DNA of 64,000 nucleotides, taken from NCBI RefSeq assembly GCF_002099195.1, contig NZ_NBYX01000010.1, positions 1 through 64,000 of the forward strand. The letters are read 5' to 3'. Made by a program: the position numbers and the translations under genes. The DNA is from Burkholderia puraquae. Lineage in GTDB: Bacteria > Pseudomonadota > Gammaproteobacteria > Burkholderiales > Burkholderiaceae. This document shows positions 43,855 to 53,459 of the stretch, piece by piece. The notes beneath the pieces were generated by a model, which searched no databases, was not told the DNA's origin, and worked only from the letters and a program-made list of their open reading frames with translations. Numbering within the stretch: position 1 is the first letter of the stretch; every line of letters begins with the position of its first letter.

Positions 43855-44778
43855 ATGAAGCCCGACGCCCGCAAGCACCTCCGTGCCAACCTGCTGATGC
43901 TCGCCGCCGCTGCGATCTGGGGCTCGGCTTTCGTCGCGCAACGCCTGAGCCTCGACGTGATCGGCCCGTTCCTGTTCACGGGGCTGCGCTTCCTGCTCGG
44001 CGCGCTGGTGCTGGTGCCGCTGCTGATGCTGAACACGGCATCGCGCGCGCAGCTCGCGGCGATTCGCCGTGAGCCGGCGCTGCTGCTGCCGGGCCTCGCG
44101 CTCGGCGGGCTGCTGGCGGTATCGATTTCGCTGCAGCAGATCGGCCTGCAGTACACGCGCATCGCCAACGCGGGCTTCATCAGCTCGCTATATGTCGTGA
44201 TCGTGCCGCTGATGGGCGTGTTCGCCCGTCACCGGATCGGTGCGGGCACGTGGTTCGGCGCGCTGCTCGCGGCGATCGGCCTGTATTTCCTCAGCATCGA
44301 CGAACACTTCTCGGTGCTGTACGGCGACTGGTTCCAGCTCGCCGGCGCCGTGATCATCGCCGCGCACGTGATGGCCGTCGGCCATTTCGCGAAGCGCCAC
44401 GATCCGCTCGTGCTCGCGTTCCTGCAGTTCCTCGTGTGCGGCGTGGCGTGCCTCGCGGCCGGCCTCGCCGTCGAGCCGGTCAGCGGCGCGATGCTGCGCG
44501 GCGCGCTGCCCACGCTGCTGTACGGCGGCCTGCTGTCGGTCGGCGTCGGCTACACGATGCAGGTCGTCGCGCAACGCGACGCGGCGCCCGCGCACGCGGC
44601 CGTGATCTTCAGCATGGAAGGCGTGTTCGCGGCGATCGCCGGCTGGGCCGCGCTCGGCGAAACGCTGTCGCTGCGCGCGCTCGTCGGCTGCGCGCTGATG
44701 CTGGCCGGCCTGCTCGCGTGCCAGTTGCTGCCGAACGGCGACGCCCGGAAAAAGGACGAGGACGCGCTGCCGGCGTGA
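43855..44778 (+). CDS. DMT-family (EamA) transporter
   Basis: A 307-residue integral membrane protein with ten hydrophobic segments in two EamA repeats (AAAAIWGSAFVAQRLSL, and later LLYGGLLSVGVGYTMQVVAQ). The end is basic and soluble (NGDARKKDEDALPA). Members export amino acids, nucleosides or other small metabolites; the substrate cannot be told. It directly follows the LysR gene. Confidence 0.92.
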   Translation: MKPDARKHLRANLLMLAAAAIWGSAFVAQRLSLDVIGPFLFTGLRFLLGALVLVPLLMLNTASRAQLAAIRREPALLLPGLALGGLLAVSISLQQIGLQYTRIANAGFISSLYVVIVPLMGVFARHRIGAGTWFGALLAAIGLYFLSIDEHFSVLYGDWFQLAGAVIIAAHVMAVGHFAKRHDPLVLAFLQFLVCGVACLAAGLAVEPVSGAMLRGALPTLLYGGLLSVGVGYTMQVVAQRDAAPAHAAVIFSMEGVFAAIAGWAALGETLSLRALVGCALMLAGLLACQLLPNGDARKKDEDALPA

Positions 44779-44845
44779 CACGCACCGTCCCTATAATGGC
44801 GGTTCGCGTGACTTCCACGCCAACCGCTTCCGACAGGCCTGCTCC

Positions 44846-45625
44846 GTGACGTCCACTTCCGTCGATCCCGCCGCCGACCTGCTGCGCGAACGCGCAGCGC
44901 ATTACGCCACCCAGGCGGCGCTGTTCCTGCGCGACCAGGCGCTCTCCACCGCGTCGCACGACCTGCGCAGCCCGCTGAACGCAATGCATAGCTGGGCATA
45001 CGTGCTCGAGCGCCAGCTCGCCAACGCCGATCCGAACCTGCAGCGCGCGCTCGCGGGCATTCGCACGGGCATCGACCAGCAGGTCGCGCTGATCGACGAC
45101 GTGCTCGACGCGCCGCGCGCGGAATCGCGCACGCTCGCACTCAAGCCGCAGCCGTTCGCGCTGCGCCCGTTGCTCGACGACACGATCGCGCTCGCCCGTT
45201 TCGCGCTCGCCGACGCACGACAGGTCACGCTCGACACGACGCTGCCGGACGGCGAACCGTCGTTGACCGCCGACCGCGAACGCATCGCGCAGGCGCTCTG
45301 GACGATGCTGACGGCCGCCGTCGAAGCCAGCGCCGCCGGTGCCCGCGCGACGTTCGCGTGCACCCGCGACGCCGTGCAGTTCACCGCGCGCGTCACCTGC
45401 ACCGTCAACGCCGGCGCACTCGCCGATCCCGCGCAGCCGCACGCGTTCGAAGCGTTCGCCCGGCGCGAGATGCTGCGCGAGCGCGACGCAAAACGGATCG
45501 CCTGGACGCTTGCGCTCTGCCAGCGCGTCGCGCTCGCACACGGCGGCACGTGCTCGCACGACGCGTTCGCCGATGGCGCAACCGCCACCATCACGTTCTC
45601 CATCCCCGGAGAGGCGCCGGTGTAA
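44846..45625 (+). CDS. Histidine-kinase-like protein with degenerate ATPase domain
   Basis: A 259-residue soluble protein. The HisKA helix carries the phosphoacceptor box STASHDLRSPLNAM with His38. The following region has the layout of a HATPase_c domain, but the N-box Asn is replaced (RIAQALWTMLTAAVEAS), the G1 DxGxG motif is missing, and the G2 region is AWTLALCQRVALAHGG instead of GLGLA. ATP binding is therefore doubtful. There is no membrane segment, sensor or neighbouring response regulator. The GTG start at 44846 follows TATAAT at 44792. It may be a phosphotransfer or dimerisation partner, or a decaying kinase. Confidence 0.8.
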   Translation: MTSTSVDPAADLLRERAAHYATQAALFLRDQALSTASHDLRSPLNAMHSWAYVLERQLANADPNLQRALAGIRTGIDQQVALIDDVLDAPRAESRTLALKPQPFALRPLLDDTIALARFALADARQVTLDTTLPDGEPSLTADRERIAQALWTMLTAAVEASAAGARATFACTRDAVQFTARVTCTVNAGALADPAQPHAFEAFARREMLRERDAKRIAWTLALCQRVALAHGGTCSHDAFADGATATITFSIPGEAPV

Positions 45626-45701
45626 GCAATCGGCCGCCCAAGACATTACAGATTCCTTTCCGGCCCTATACTGATGGGCCTGTCATAACCGGAGTGATTC
45701 T

Positions 45702-47045
45702 TTGTTACAGATCTTCGCGCTCATCGGCGCGTTGTTCCTGGTGGCCCTGAACGGGTTCTTCGTCGCGGCCGAATTCGGCCTCGTCAAATTGCGCGCCACG
45801 CGCGTCAAGACACTGGCCCGCAAGCACGGCCTGCGCGGCCGCATCCTCGGCATCGTGCACGGCCGGCTCGACGCGTATCTTTCCGCGTGCCAGCTCGGCA
45901 TCACGCTTGCGTCGCTCGGCCTCGGCTGGGTCGGCGAACCGGCCTTCGCGCAACTGATCGGCCCGCTGCTCGACCTGATCGGCGTACAGTCCGAACGCGT
46001 CGTGCACCTGATCTCGCTCGTGTTCGCGTTCTCGCTGATCTCGTTCCTGCACATCGTCGTCGGCGAACTGGCGCCGAAATCGATGGCGATCCGCCAGTCG
46101 GAGAAGGTCGGCCTGTGGGTCGCGCTGCCGCTCTATGCGTTCTACTGGGCGATGTACCCGGCGATCTGGGTGCTCAATACGAGCGCCAACGCGGTGCTGC
46201 GGCTCGCGGGGCTGTCCGCGGACCACGGCGGCGACGCGCACTACTCGACCGACGAGCTGAAGCTGATCCTGCGCAGCCGCCGCAGCACGGCCGGCAATCC
46301 GGCACAGCCGGCGCGCGGCACGTACAGCAACGACGAATGGAACACGCTTGCGCACTCGCTCGATTTTTCGTCGATGACCGTGTCGGACCTGATGCGGCCG
46401 GCCCATGAAATGATCGGCCTGCGCCGCGACCTGCCGCTGCCCGACAACATGGAGATCGTCGCGCGGCACCGCTTCAGCCGCTATCCGCTGTTCGAGGATG
46501 CGTCGCGCGAACAGGTGAGCGGGCTGATCCACCTGAAGGACCTGCTGCTCGCGCGCCACGCGGGCGCGGCGCTCGAAGACCTGTCCGACTACGTGCGCCC
46601 CGTGCAGTACGTGAAGCCCGACACGCCGGCGCTCGATCTGTTCCGCCGCTTCCGCAAAGGCGCGCCGCACTTCGCGCTGGTCGGCAACAAGGGCGAGAAG
46701 CCGATCGGCTTCCTGACGCTCGACAACCTGCTCGGCGCGCTGGTCGGCCAGATCCACGACGAATTCCGCCAGGGCGACGCCGACTGGAGCCGCCTCGACG
46801 ACGGCACGCTGATGGGCAAGGGCAGCCTGCCCGTCGTGTCGCTCGAACAGGCGCTCGGCATCGACATCGACGAAGGCCGCGCGGAATCGGTCGGCGGCCT
46901 CGTGATCCAGGCGCTCAGCGACCTGCCGACCGAAGGGCAACGCGTGACGTTCGACCGCTTCGACGTCGTCGTGAAGAAGATGAACGGGCCGCGCATCGTG
47001 CTCGTGCGCGTCTACCCGAAGATCGCGAAAGAGGCCGACGAATGA
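45702..47045 (+). CDS. CNNM/HlyC/CorC-type membrane protein (hemolysin family)
   Basis: A 447-residue protein. The N-terminal DUF21/CNNM membrane domain (ALIGALFLVALNGFFVAAEF, then ACQLGITLASLGLGWVGEPA) has about four transmembrane helices. A pair of CBS domains (MTVSDLMRPAHEMIGLRRDL and onward) and a C-terminal CorC_HlyC domain (LEQALGIDIDEGRAESVGGL) follow. The family is linked to magnesium or cobalt efflux; the hemolysin name is historical. The TTG at 45702 has GGAG 8 nt upstream. A ThiE-like gene starts 22 bp after the stop. Confidence 0.93.
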   Translation: MLQIFALIGALFLVALNGFFVAAEFGLVKLRATRVKTLARKHGLRGRILGIVHGRLDAYLSACQLGITLASLGLGWVGEPAFAQLIGPLLDLIGVQSERVVHLISLVFAFSLISFLHIVVGELAPKSMAIRQSEKVGLWVALPLYAFYWAMYPAIWVLNTSANAVLRLAGLSADHGGDAHYSTDELKLILRSRRSTAGNPAQPARGTYSNDEWNTLAHSLDFSSMTVSDLMRPAHEMIGLRRDLPLPDNMEIVARHRFSRYPLFEDASREQVSGLIHLKDLLLARHAGAALEDLSDYVRPVQYVKPDTPALDLFRRFRKGAPHFALVGNKGEKPIGFLTLDNLLGALVGQIHDEFRQGDADWSRLDDGTLMGKGSLPVVSLEQALGIDIDEGRAESVGGLVIQALSDLPTEGQRVTFDRFDVVVKKMNGPRIVLVRVYPKIAKEADE

Positions 47046-47067
47046 CGGCCGCGCTTCGCCGCACGCG

Positions 47068-47652
47068 ATGAACGCCACGCTGCCGCGCTGCTGCGTGATC
47101 ACGCCGGAACCGGCGTCCGCGTGTGCGGCCGATTGCGCGGCGTTCCTCGACCGGCTGTCGGCCGTGCTCGCGCGCGGCGAGACGCTCGTGCAACTGCGTG
47201 TGAAGACGCTCGACGCAGCCGCGTTCGCTTCACTCGCCGCCGAAGCGCTTGCGCGCTGCGATGCGGCCGGCGCACACCTGATGCTGAACGGCCCGATCGA
47301 TGCGGCCGGCGTGATGCAGCTCGACGGCGCCGGCTGGCACCTCGACGGCACCGCGTTGCGCACCGCCGCGCAGCGGCCGTTGCCGGCCGGACGCTGGGTG
47401 TCCGCCGCCTGCCACACGCGCGCCGACCTGCTGCTGGCCGCGCGCGCCGGCGCGGATTTCGTCACGCTGTCGCCCGTATTGCCGACGCTCAGCCATCCCG
47501 GTGCGCCGACGCTCGGCTGGACGCAGTTCGACGCGCTGGCCGCCGAGGCCGCCATGCCCGTCTTCGCGCTCGGCGGCATGACGCGCGCGCACCTCGACGA
47601 TGCACGCCGCCACGGCGCATACGGCATCGCAGGCATTCGCGGGTTCTGGTAG
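47068..47652 (+). CDS. ThiE-like thiamine phosphate synthase family protein
   Basis: A 194-residue protein of the ThiE/TenI barrel fold: LVQLRVKTLDAAAF, DFVTLSPVLPTLSHPGAPTL and VFALGGMTRAHL carry the diphosphate-binding and active-site loops. Canonical ThiE makes thiamine phosphate from HMP-PP and HET-P. It is short, and the usual N-terminal Q-R-K and D metal sites are altered, so it may not be the main ThiE. Similar domains are found fused to MutT (Nudix) proteins in beta-proteobacteria. No thi genes or TPP riboswitch are seen nearby. Confidence 0.8.
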   Translation: MNATLPRCCVITPEPASACAADCAAFLDRLSAVLARGETLVQLRVKTLDAAAFASLAAEALARCDAAGAHLMLNGPIDAAGVMQLDGAGWHLDGTALRTAAQRPLPAGRWVSAACHTRADLLLAARAGADFVTLSPVLPTLSHPGAPTLGWTQFDALAAEAAMPVFALGGMTRAHLDDARRHGAYGIAGIRGFW

Positions 47653-47720
47653 TTCGGGGTTTCCTGCGGCGCAGCTGCGCCCGGCGGTTCGGTCTCTTGC
47701 ACCTTCACACGCTCACGCGC

Positions 47721-49376
47721 TCATGCGTTCAGGTTCGGACGCCATCCGCGCCAGGCGCCGTCGTCGATACGACGCGCATCGTGCGTGAGCGCATACCGGT
47801 TGACGTCGCCCGTCAGCCACGCGACGAGCGAATACGGCGGCAACACCCCTTCATCGACCCGGTCGCGCGCACGCGCCGGCGTCTCGAACACGACCCGCCC
47901 TTTCGGTGCGTCGAACGGCAGCGCCTCGGGGGACAGGTTCAACGCAATGGTCAGCGTCTCGTCGTCGGCGAGCCACCACGATGCAAGCAGCGCGTCGGCA
48001 TCGCCGTCGCCGTCCGACTTCAGCGCGCTCGCATCCTGCGGCCGGCAATCGGATAGCCGCGGTGCGATCAGCTTCGCGCGCACCGCGAGCGCCGACTGCA
48101 CGAAATGCGCGCGATCGGCGTCGCGTGCGGTTTCGTCGAAGATCAACGGGATCTGCGGCGTGAGCAGCGACAGCGCAAGCGCGGCCAGACCGGCCTCCTG
48201 TCCGTGGCCGCCCTGCCCGCTGTCGCGCCACGCGCCATCGGACAGCACCAGCGACGTCAACGACAGCCCGCCGTCGGCAGTCATGCCCTCGCCCGACCGG
48301 ACCGGCTGGAACGCCGCCCCGGCCGCGGTCAGCGCGCGGGCGAGCGTGTGGATCGACTGGTGCGCGGAAATGCCTTCGTGGGCCGACGTGTCGCGCCCCG
48401 TCAGCCGGTGCAGCGCGCGTTCGCCGCACCCGTTCCACTGTGCATCGAAATGGGTATCGGCAAGATGCGCCGGATGCCGTTCGCTGCCGAGTACGAGATG
48501 GATCAGCCGGTCGGCCGGCACGGCCGCGCGCACGCGATCCGCGATCTCGCGCAGCCACGACACGCCGATCCGGTCGGCTTCGCGCAGGCGCAGCCCGTCG
48601 CAACGGTACTCGTCGATCCAGTACAGCGCGTTGTCGCAGAAGAAATCGCAGACTTCCGGATGATCGAGCGCGAGCGGCGGCGCCTGCAGCGGATCGTCGC
48701 GCGTATGGAAGAACGGTGCCGCGTAGTGGCGCAGCGCATCGGTGCCGCTGCCGAAGCGCGCGTAATCGAGCTCCAGCAGCACCGCGAGGCCGTAGCCGTG
48801 CGCGTCGTCGATCAGCGCCTTCAGCGCGTCGGGGCCGCCTTCGGCCGCGAGTGGCGCGAACGGCAGGCTGTCGTGCGGCGACGCCAGCAGTTCCAGCGCG
48901 GTCACCCCAAGGCGCGCGAGTTGCGGCAGGCGCCGGCGCACGCCGTCGAAGCCGCCCACCGCATGTGGGCGAATCGCATAGAGCGCGATGTCTTCCCATG
49001 CGCGCCCACGCCAGAACGTGTTGCGCCAAGTGAACGCGCGCGGATCGACGACCTCGCTCGGGCCGTTGAGCCCTTCGGGTTGCGAGCGCGACGCGGGATC
49101 GGGAATCGACACCGCATCGTCGAGGCGATAGCGGTAAAGCGCACCTGCACCACAATCGACAAAGACTTCGAACCAGTTCCTGCCGGCGGCCGTCATCGGG
49201 ACGAGCAACGGGCCGAAGCCGCTATCGAGTTCGAGCTGGACCTGCGTGCTGCCCGGCGCCCACACGCGAAAATGCGTGCGCGGCGTCGCGCAGAACGCGC
49301 CACAGGGCTGAGCGCCGAACGGCAAGCAGTGAATGTAGTGCTGCGCATACGGATCGTGCGGACAATCGGACATCAT
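47721..49376 (-). CDS. TreZ-like GH13 protein lacking catalytic residues
   Basis: A 551-residue protein resembling maltooligosyltrehalose trehalohydrolase: an N-terminal CBM48-like domain (THFRVWAPGSTQVQLELDSG), then a GH13 barrel and a C-terminal beta domain. The sites that matter have changed. The nucleophile Asp of the usual GLRLDAVH is replaced in GLRLREADRI, the acid Glu of LVLEN is Gly in LVLGSERHP, and the YNH of region I is YAR. The third Asp (NHDQ) is not found. It probably binds glucans without hydrolysing them. No treY, treS or glg genes are near. GAGGAG precedes the ATG; 49373 is an equally possible start. Confidence 0.82.
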   Translation of the reverse strand: MMSDCPHDPYAQHYIHCLPFGAQPCGAFCATPRTHFRVWAPGSTQVQLELDSGFGPLLVPMTAAGRNWFEVFVDCGAGALYRYRLDDAVSIPDPASRSQPEGLNGPSEVVDPRAFTWRNTFWRGRAWEDIALYAIRPHAVGGFDGVRRRLPQLARLGVTALELLASPHDSLPFAPLAAEGGPDALKALIDDAHGYGLAVLLELDYARFGSGTDALRHYAAPFFHTRDDPLQAPPLALDHPEVCDFFCDNALYWIDEYRCDGLRLREADRIGVSWLREIADRVRAAVPADRLIHLVLGSERHPAHLADTHFDAQWNGCGERALHRLTGRDTSAHEGISAHQSIHTLARALTAAGAAFQPVRSGEGMTADGGLSLTSLVLSDGAWRDSGQGGHGQEAGLAALALSLLTPQIPLIFDETARDADRAHFVQSALAVRAKLIAPRLSDCRPQDASALKSDGDGDADALLASWWLADDETLTIALNLSPEALPFDAPKGRVVFETPARARDRVDEGVLPPYSLVAWLTGDVNRYALTHDARRIDDGAWRGWRPNLNA

Positions 49377-49680
49377 GCGCTCCTCGTGCGTACCGAGCGG
49401 CATGGCCACGCCAGCGGCGCGGCACATCGGGGCCCGGCATGCGACGGCCAGGCGGGGGGAGAGAAACGAGTATGCGCCGGATTCGCCACCGCGATGCATC
49501 GTTTCAGGACATTTTTAAATACGAATCGACCCCGGGAAAACCCGCAGTCCGGCAGGTGCCGGCGAATCAGGTAGCAGCCATACCGGAATGGCTGCTCGCC
49601 TTGTTGCACCGGCAGCGCACGCTTACGCTCTGCGCCATGTTCGCGGACACGTCGTCCGCGCCCGACCCGAGGAACCCGTC
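49377..49680. other. Intergenic region, nothing recognised
   Basis: About 300 bp between the divergent TreZ-like and methyltransferase genes. It should contain both promoters, but no clear consensus is visible. Confidence 0.45.
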
Positions 49681-50388
49681 ATGTCGCTTCCCGCCAGCGC
49701 CGCCAAATTCGATCCGGCACGCGCACACGACTACGCCGAGCAATCCCGTATCGCGCTCGCCGGCTACGATGCCTGCCACGAACTCACCGCGTGCATGCTC
49801 GCGTCGGCGATCGCTGCACCCGATGCGCGGATTCTCGTCGCGGGTGCGGGCGGCACGGGGCAGGAAATCTGCGTGGCGGCCGCGCTCGAGCCGGGCTGGC
49901 GGTTCACGGCCGTCGACCCGTCCGCGCCGATGCTCGCGCTCGCGCGCTCGAACGTCGAAGCCGCGGGATTCGACGCGCGCACGACATTCGTCGAGGACGG
50001 TGTCGATGCCCTCCCCGACACGCCCGCGTTCGACGGCGCGACGTTGATCGGCGTGCTGCATCACGTCCCGGGCGACGAAGCGAAGGCGGCGCTGCTGCAT
50101 GCGATTGCGCGACGCCTGAAACCCGGTGCGCCGCTCGTGCTTGCCGGCAACCATCGCCGCTACGCGGACCACCCTCGCCTGCTCGACGCATGGCAGCAGC
50201 GCTGGCGCATGAAAGGCGCGACGCCCGACACCGTGCGCGCGCAACTCGCAAAGATCCTGCAGGGCGCCGATCCGCCCGCGTCCGAAGACGCCGTGTTCGG
50301 CCTGCTGCGCGAGGCGGGCTTCGATGCGCCGCTGCGCTTTTTCGCGAGCCTGTTCTGGGGTGCGTGGATCGCGGTGCGGCGTGCATGA
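49681..50388 (+). CDS. Class I SAM-dependent methyltransferase
   Basis: A 235-residue Rossmann-fold methyltransferase. Motif I is ILVAGAGGTGQEI (51-63) for S-adenosylmethionine, with the acidic residue in FTAVDPSAPML, and post-I residues GATLIGVLHHVPG follow. The C-terminal part (LFWGAWIAVRRA) is hydrophobic. The substrate is unknown. The start at 49681 fits the family; an upstream ATG at 49588 would add an unrelated 31 residues. A GST gene follows 111 bp downstream. Confidence 0.9.
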   Translation: MSLPASAAKFDPARAHDYAEQSRIALAGYDACHELTACMLASAIAAPDARILVAGAGGTGQEICVAAALEPGWRFTAVDPSAPMLALARSNVEAAGFDARTTFVEDGVDALPDTPAFDGATLIGVLHHVPGDEAKAALLHAIARRLKPGAPLVLAGNHRRYADHPRLLDAWQQRWRMKGATPDTVRAQLAKILQGADPPASEDAVFGLLREAGFDAPLRFFASLFWGAWIAVRRA

Positions 50389-50499
50389 CGGATCGGGACG
50401 GCCGGCTGGATGCGGCGCGTCGCGGCGCGCAACGCGCGTCGCGTGCGCGCCGCACGCGCTGGGTATGATGTCGTTCCCGCCCCCACTTCCGGCGTCGAC

Positions 50500-51168
50500 A
50501 TGCTCACCGTCCATCACCTGAACAACTCGCGCTCGCAGCGCGTGCTCTGGCTGCTCGAAGAACTGGATGTGCCGTACGAGATCGTGCGCTACGAACGCGA
50601 TCCGAAGACGATGCTCGCGCCGCCCGAATTGCGCGCGATCCATCCGCTCGGCAAGTCGCCGGTCGTCACCGACGACGGCCGCACGTACGCCGAATCGGGC
50701 GCGATCATCGAGACCCTCGTCGAACGCTACGGCAACGGGCGCCTGGCGCCGCCGCCCGGCACACCCGAGCGGCACGATTACACGTACTGGCTGCACTATG
50801 CGGAAGGGTCGGCGATGCCGCCGCTGCTGCTCAAGCTCGTCGCGCTGCGGATCGCGCACGCGCCGATGCCGTTCTTCGCACGGCCGATCGCGCGCAAGAT
50901 CGCCGCGACGCTGCAGTCGGGCTTCGTCGATCCTCAGATCGCCCTGCATCTCGGCTACCTCGACGACACGTTGAGCCGCACCGGCTGGTTCGTCGGCGAC
51001 GGCTTCAGCGCAGCCGACATCCAGATGAGCTTTCCGCTCGAAGCCGCGACCGCGCGCGGGGGCGGCAGCCGGTATCCCGCGATCGCGCGTTTCCTCGACG
51101 CGATCCACGCACGGCCCGCGTACCAGCGGGCGCTGGAGCGCGGCGGCCCGTACGACCTGCTCAAGTAG
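50500..51168 (+). CDS. Glutathione S-transferase family protein
   Basis: A 222-residue protein. The N-terminal thioredoxin-like domain starts MLTVHHLNNSRSQRVLWLLE, with Ser/Asn near the glutathione site and LGKSPVV as the cis-Pro loop. The C-terminal all-helical domain runs to ~215. This resembles the bacterial GST group with a Ser/Asn N-terminal active site. It is cytosolic. Its electrophile is unknown. Confidence 0.93.
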   Translation: MLTVHHLNNSRSQRVLWLLEELDVPYEIVRYERDPKTMLAPPELRAIHPLGKSPVVTDDGRTYAESGAIIETLVERYGNGRLAPPPGTPERHDYTYWLHYAEGSAMPPLLLKLVALRIAHAPMPFFARPIARKIAATLQSGFVDPQIALHLGYLDDTLSRTGWFVGDGFSAADIQMSFPLEAATARGGGSRYPAIARFLDAIHARPAYQRALERGGPYDLLK

Positions 51169-51198
51169 CCCTAGTAGCGCTAGTAGCCCTGGCCTGCG

Positions 51199-51852
51199 TC
51201 AACTCAGCAGGCCCGCCGCGACGTTGATCGACAGCCCGAGCACGGCCATGTTGAAGTAGAACGACAGGATCGACTGCGCGAGCACCGAGCGTCGCGCAGA
51301 GCGGTTCGCCAGCGACACGTCGGCCGTCTGCGACGCGACCGCGAGCGTGAACGCGAAATACAGGAAATCCCAGTAATCGGGCTCCGGTTTCTGGTCCGGG
51401 AAACGCAGCGCGCGATCGTTGCTCGGCGAGCCGTAATAGAGCCGCGCATAGTGCAGCGTGAAGATCGTCGGGATCAGGAACCACGCGCCGAACAGCGTCG
51501 CGCCCGTGATCGCGTAGTGGCTGAGCCCCGCGCTGAAGCCGACGCTCTTGGCGGTCGCGAGCTCGATCGCGATCGCGGCGACGCTCGCGACGGTCGCGAG
51601 GCACACGACGGTCAGCACGGTCGTCGCGTTTTCATCCTCGCGGATCGCGACTTCGCGCACCTTGTGATGATGCGCGGTGACCATGCGCACCCACATCAGC
51701 ACGAGATACAGCCAGATCGTGCAATCCCAGCCGATCAGCGCACGCACGGTCGGACGCAGCGGAAACGGCAGCAGCAGCGCGCACAGTACGCCGGCGACGA
51801 ACGCGGCGACCATGCGCGGCCGGTTGCGTAATACCTGGGGATAAAGCGTCAT
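51199..51852 (-). CDS. DUF1345 membrane protein
   Basis: A 217-residue protein with about five hydrophobic segments ([52 protein letters not shown] and others). Conserved DUF1345 features are [20 protein letters not shown] and [21 protein letters not shown]. It resembles the pore region of potassium channels in topology, but the function is unknown. Its 3' end is convergent with the GST gene. Its ATG is confirmed by the family N-terminus, with a weak ribosome site. Confidence 0.9.
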   Translation of the reverse strand: MTLYPQVLRNRPRMVAAFVAGVLCALLLPFPLRPTVRALIGWDCTIWLYLVLMWVRMVTAHHHKVREVAIREDENATTVLTVVCLATVASVAAIAIELATAKSVGFSAGLSHYAITGATLFGAWFLIPTIFTLHYARLYYGSPSNDRALRFPDQKPEPDYWDFLYFAFTLAVASQTADVSLANRSARRSVLAQSILSFYFNMAVLGLSINVAAGLLS

Positions 51853-51989
51853 CGTGTGATTCCGAAAGCAGATGGAAAGGGTTCGGCCGGTGCGCGGGGC
51901 AGCCCGTCGCACCGCACCGATGGGTACTGCCCCGATTATCGTCATTCCAACGTGACGTGGCGATGGGCGCGAGCGCCTAAGATAAGGGG

Positions 51990-52721
51990 ATGACTGCCAC
52001 CGCCCCCCTCTGCCGCCATCCGGCGAACACGGCCGGCCGCGACTTCGTCGTCGGCGACCTGCACGGCTGCGTGGATGTGCTGCGCGCACTGCTGCACGAC
52101 ATCCGCTTCGATCCGGCGCGCGACCGCCTGTTTTCGGTCGGCGACCTCGTCGACCGCGGCCCTGCATCCGAAACCACGCTCGACCTGCTCGACCGCCCGT
52201 GGTGCCACGTCGTGCGCGGCAATCACGAGGAAGTGATGAGCCTCGTGGCGCGCGGCAAGCTGTCGCCCGACGCGTGGCGCGGAATCGGCGGCGACTGGGG
52301 CGCCGACCTGCCGCCGGAACGGCTGCACGCGCACGCGGCGCGCGTCGACGCGCTGCCGCTGGTGCGCGTGATCGGCGACGGCCCCGGGCGCTTCAACGTG
52401 CTGCATGCGGAATTCTTCGGCTCGGACGCCGATCTCGACACGGGCAGCTATTCGCACGACGTGCGCGAGCGGCTGATCTGGGGCCGCGATCTCGTCCAGG
52501 GGCTCGCCGATCCGGCGCGGCAGGCCGGGCTGTCGCTGACCTGCACCGGACACACGCCGGTGCGCGCACCGCAGCGGATCGGCGCGCAGTGGTTTATCGA
52601 CACGGGCGCGTTCGCGCCGGCCGGTCGGCTCACGCTCGCCGAGCCCCGCACCGGACGCACCTGGTCGATGACGCAGGCCGAAGCGCGCGAACGCCACGCA
52701 GGCGACTGGCCGTTACCCTGA
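51990..52721 (+). CDS. Metallophosphoesterase, PrpA/PrpB-like serine/threonine phosphatase
   Basis: A 243-residue calcineurin-type phosphatase. The metal motifs are GDLHG (22-26), GDLVDRGP (51-58) and RGNHE (76-80), followed by His-containing TGHTPV. The bacterial PPP group (PrpA, PrpB, lambda phosphatase) acts on phosphoproteins, and some act on dinucleotides. It is cytosolic. It sits between a divergent membrane protein and the convergent toxin-antitoxin pair. Confidence 0.92.
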   Translation: MTATAPLCRHPANTAGRDFVVGDLHGCVDVLRALLHDIRFDPARDRLFSVGDLVDRGPASETTLDLLDRPWCHVVRGNHEEVMSLVARGKLSPDAWRGIGGDWGADLPPERLHAHAARVDALPLVRVIGDGPGRFNVLHAEFFGSDADLDTGSYSHDVRERLIWGRDLVQGLADPARQAGLSLTCTGHTPVRAPQRIGAQWFIDTGAFAPAGRLTLAEPRTGRTWSMTQAEARERHAGDWPLP

Positions 52722-52761
52722 CGCGCTGATGCCCTGATGCCCTGACGCGCGCGAGCGGGCC

Positions 52762-53457
52762 CTAGCCGACCTGGTTCAGCTCGAACACCGCATCGACGAC
52801 CGAGCCGTTCCAGTTGTATTCGAGGTAGGCCGCGTGATGGCAGTCGCGCAGCAGCGCGGTGCGGAACGCCGCCAGGCACTCGCCGCGCGGGTCGCGCACC
52901 GACGGATAGACGATCCCCGCGACGCCGGCATTGCGCACCGCGCGACCGAGCGCCTGCCCGGCGCTGTAATCGAGCGGGTGCAGCAACGCCGGATCGCGTT
53001 TCGGCCACATGCGGATGTCGGCCACGTCGCCTTGCGCGATCACCGTATAGAGCCGCATCTGCTGGCGCATCGGCGGTTCCTTCGTCGCAGCCAGGAACAG
53101 GGTGCTGTGATAGCGCGTTTCGGCGATCGCCGTATCGCGAGCGCGCGCGCAGTAGAACACGCCATAGCTGCCGTCGGAAAAGCGGCTGCCCTGCGGATTC
53201 AGGTGCGTGAACGCGGCCATGATCGGCCCCCAGCCCTGCCCGTAGCGACGCTCGGCGGGCGGCACGAGGTCGAGCGTGCCGACTTCGTTGCGGATGCGGT
53301 CGTTGGTCAGCGATTCGAGCGCGTAAAGCGCATCGAAATCGTCCGCCGATGCCACGCGGTCGAACAGGTTGATCGCCGGAAAACGGGTGGGGATCACGCG
53401 ATAGGCAGGTGCCCAGTCGATCGCGGTCGTGGGCCATTGTTGTGCTTGGATCGGCAT
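52762..53457 (-). CDS. RES-domain toxin
   Basis: A 231-residue RES-domain protein. The conserved Arg of YRVIPTRFPAINLF, the Glu of IAETRYHSTLF and a downstream Ser/Asn-rich patch are the family's active-site residues. RES toxins are NAD+-degrading enzymes (ADP-ribosyltransferase fold) that deplete NAD+ when free of their antitoxin. The ATG at 53457 begins 2 nt after the stop of the antitoxin gene, so the pair is translationally linked. An earlier in-frame start at 53712 would run inside the antitoxin gene and is rejected. Confidence 0.9.
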   Translation of the reverse strand: MPIQAQQWPTTAIDWAPAYRVIPTRFPAINLFDRVASADDFDALYALESLTNDRIRNEVGTLDLVPPAERRYGQGWGPIMAAFTHLNPQGSRFSDGSYGVFYCARARDTAIAETRYHSTLFLAATKEPPMRQQMRLYTVIAQGDVADIRMWPKRDPALLHPLDYSAGQALGRAVRNAGVAGIVYPSVRDPRGECLAAFRTALLRDCHHAAYLEYNWNGSVVDAVFELNQVG

Positions 53458-53459
53458 CG

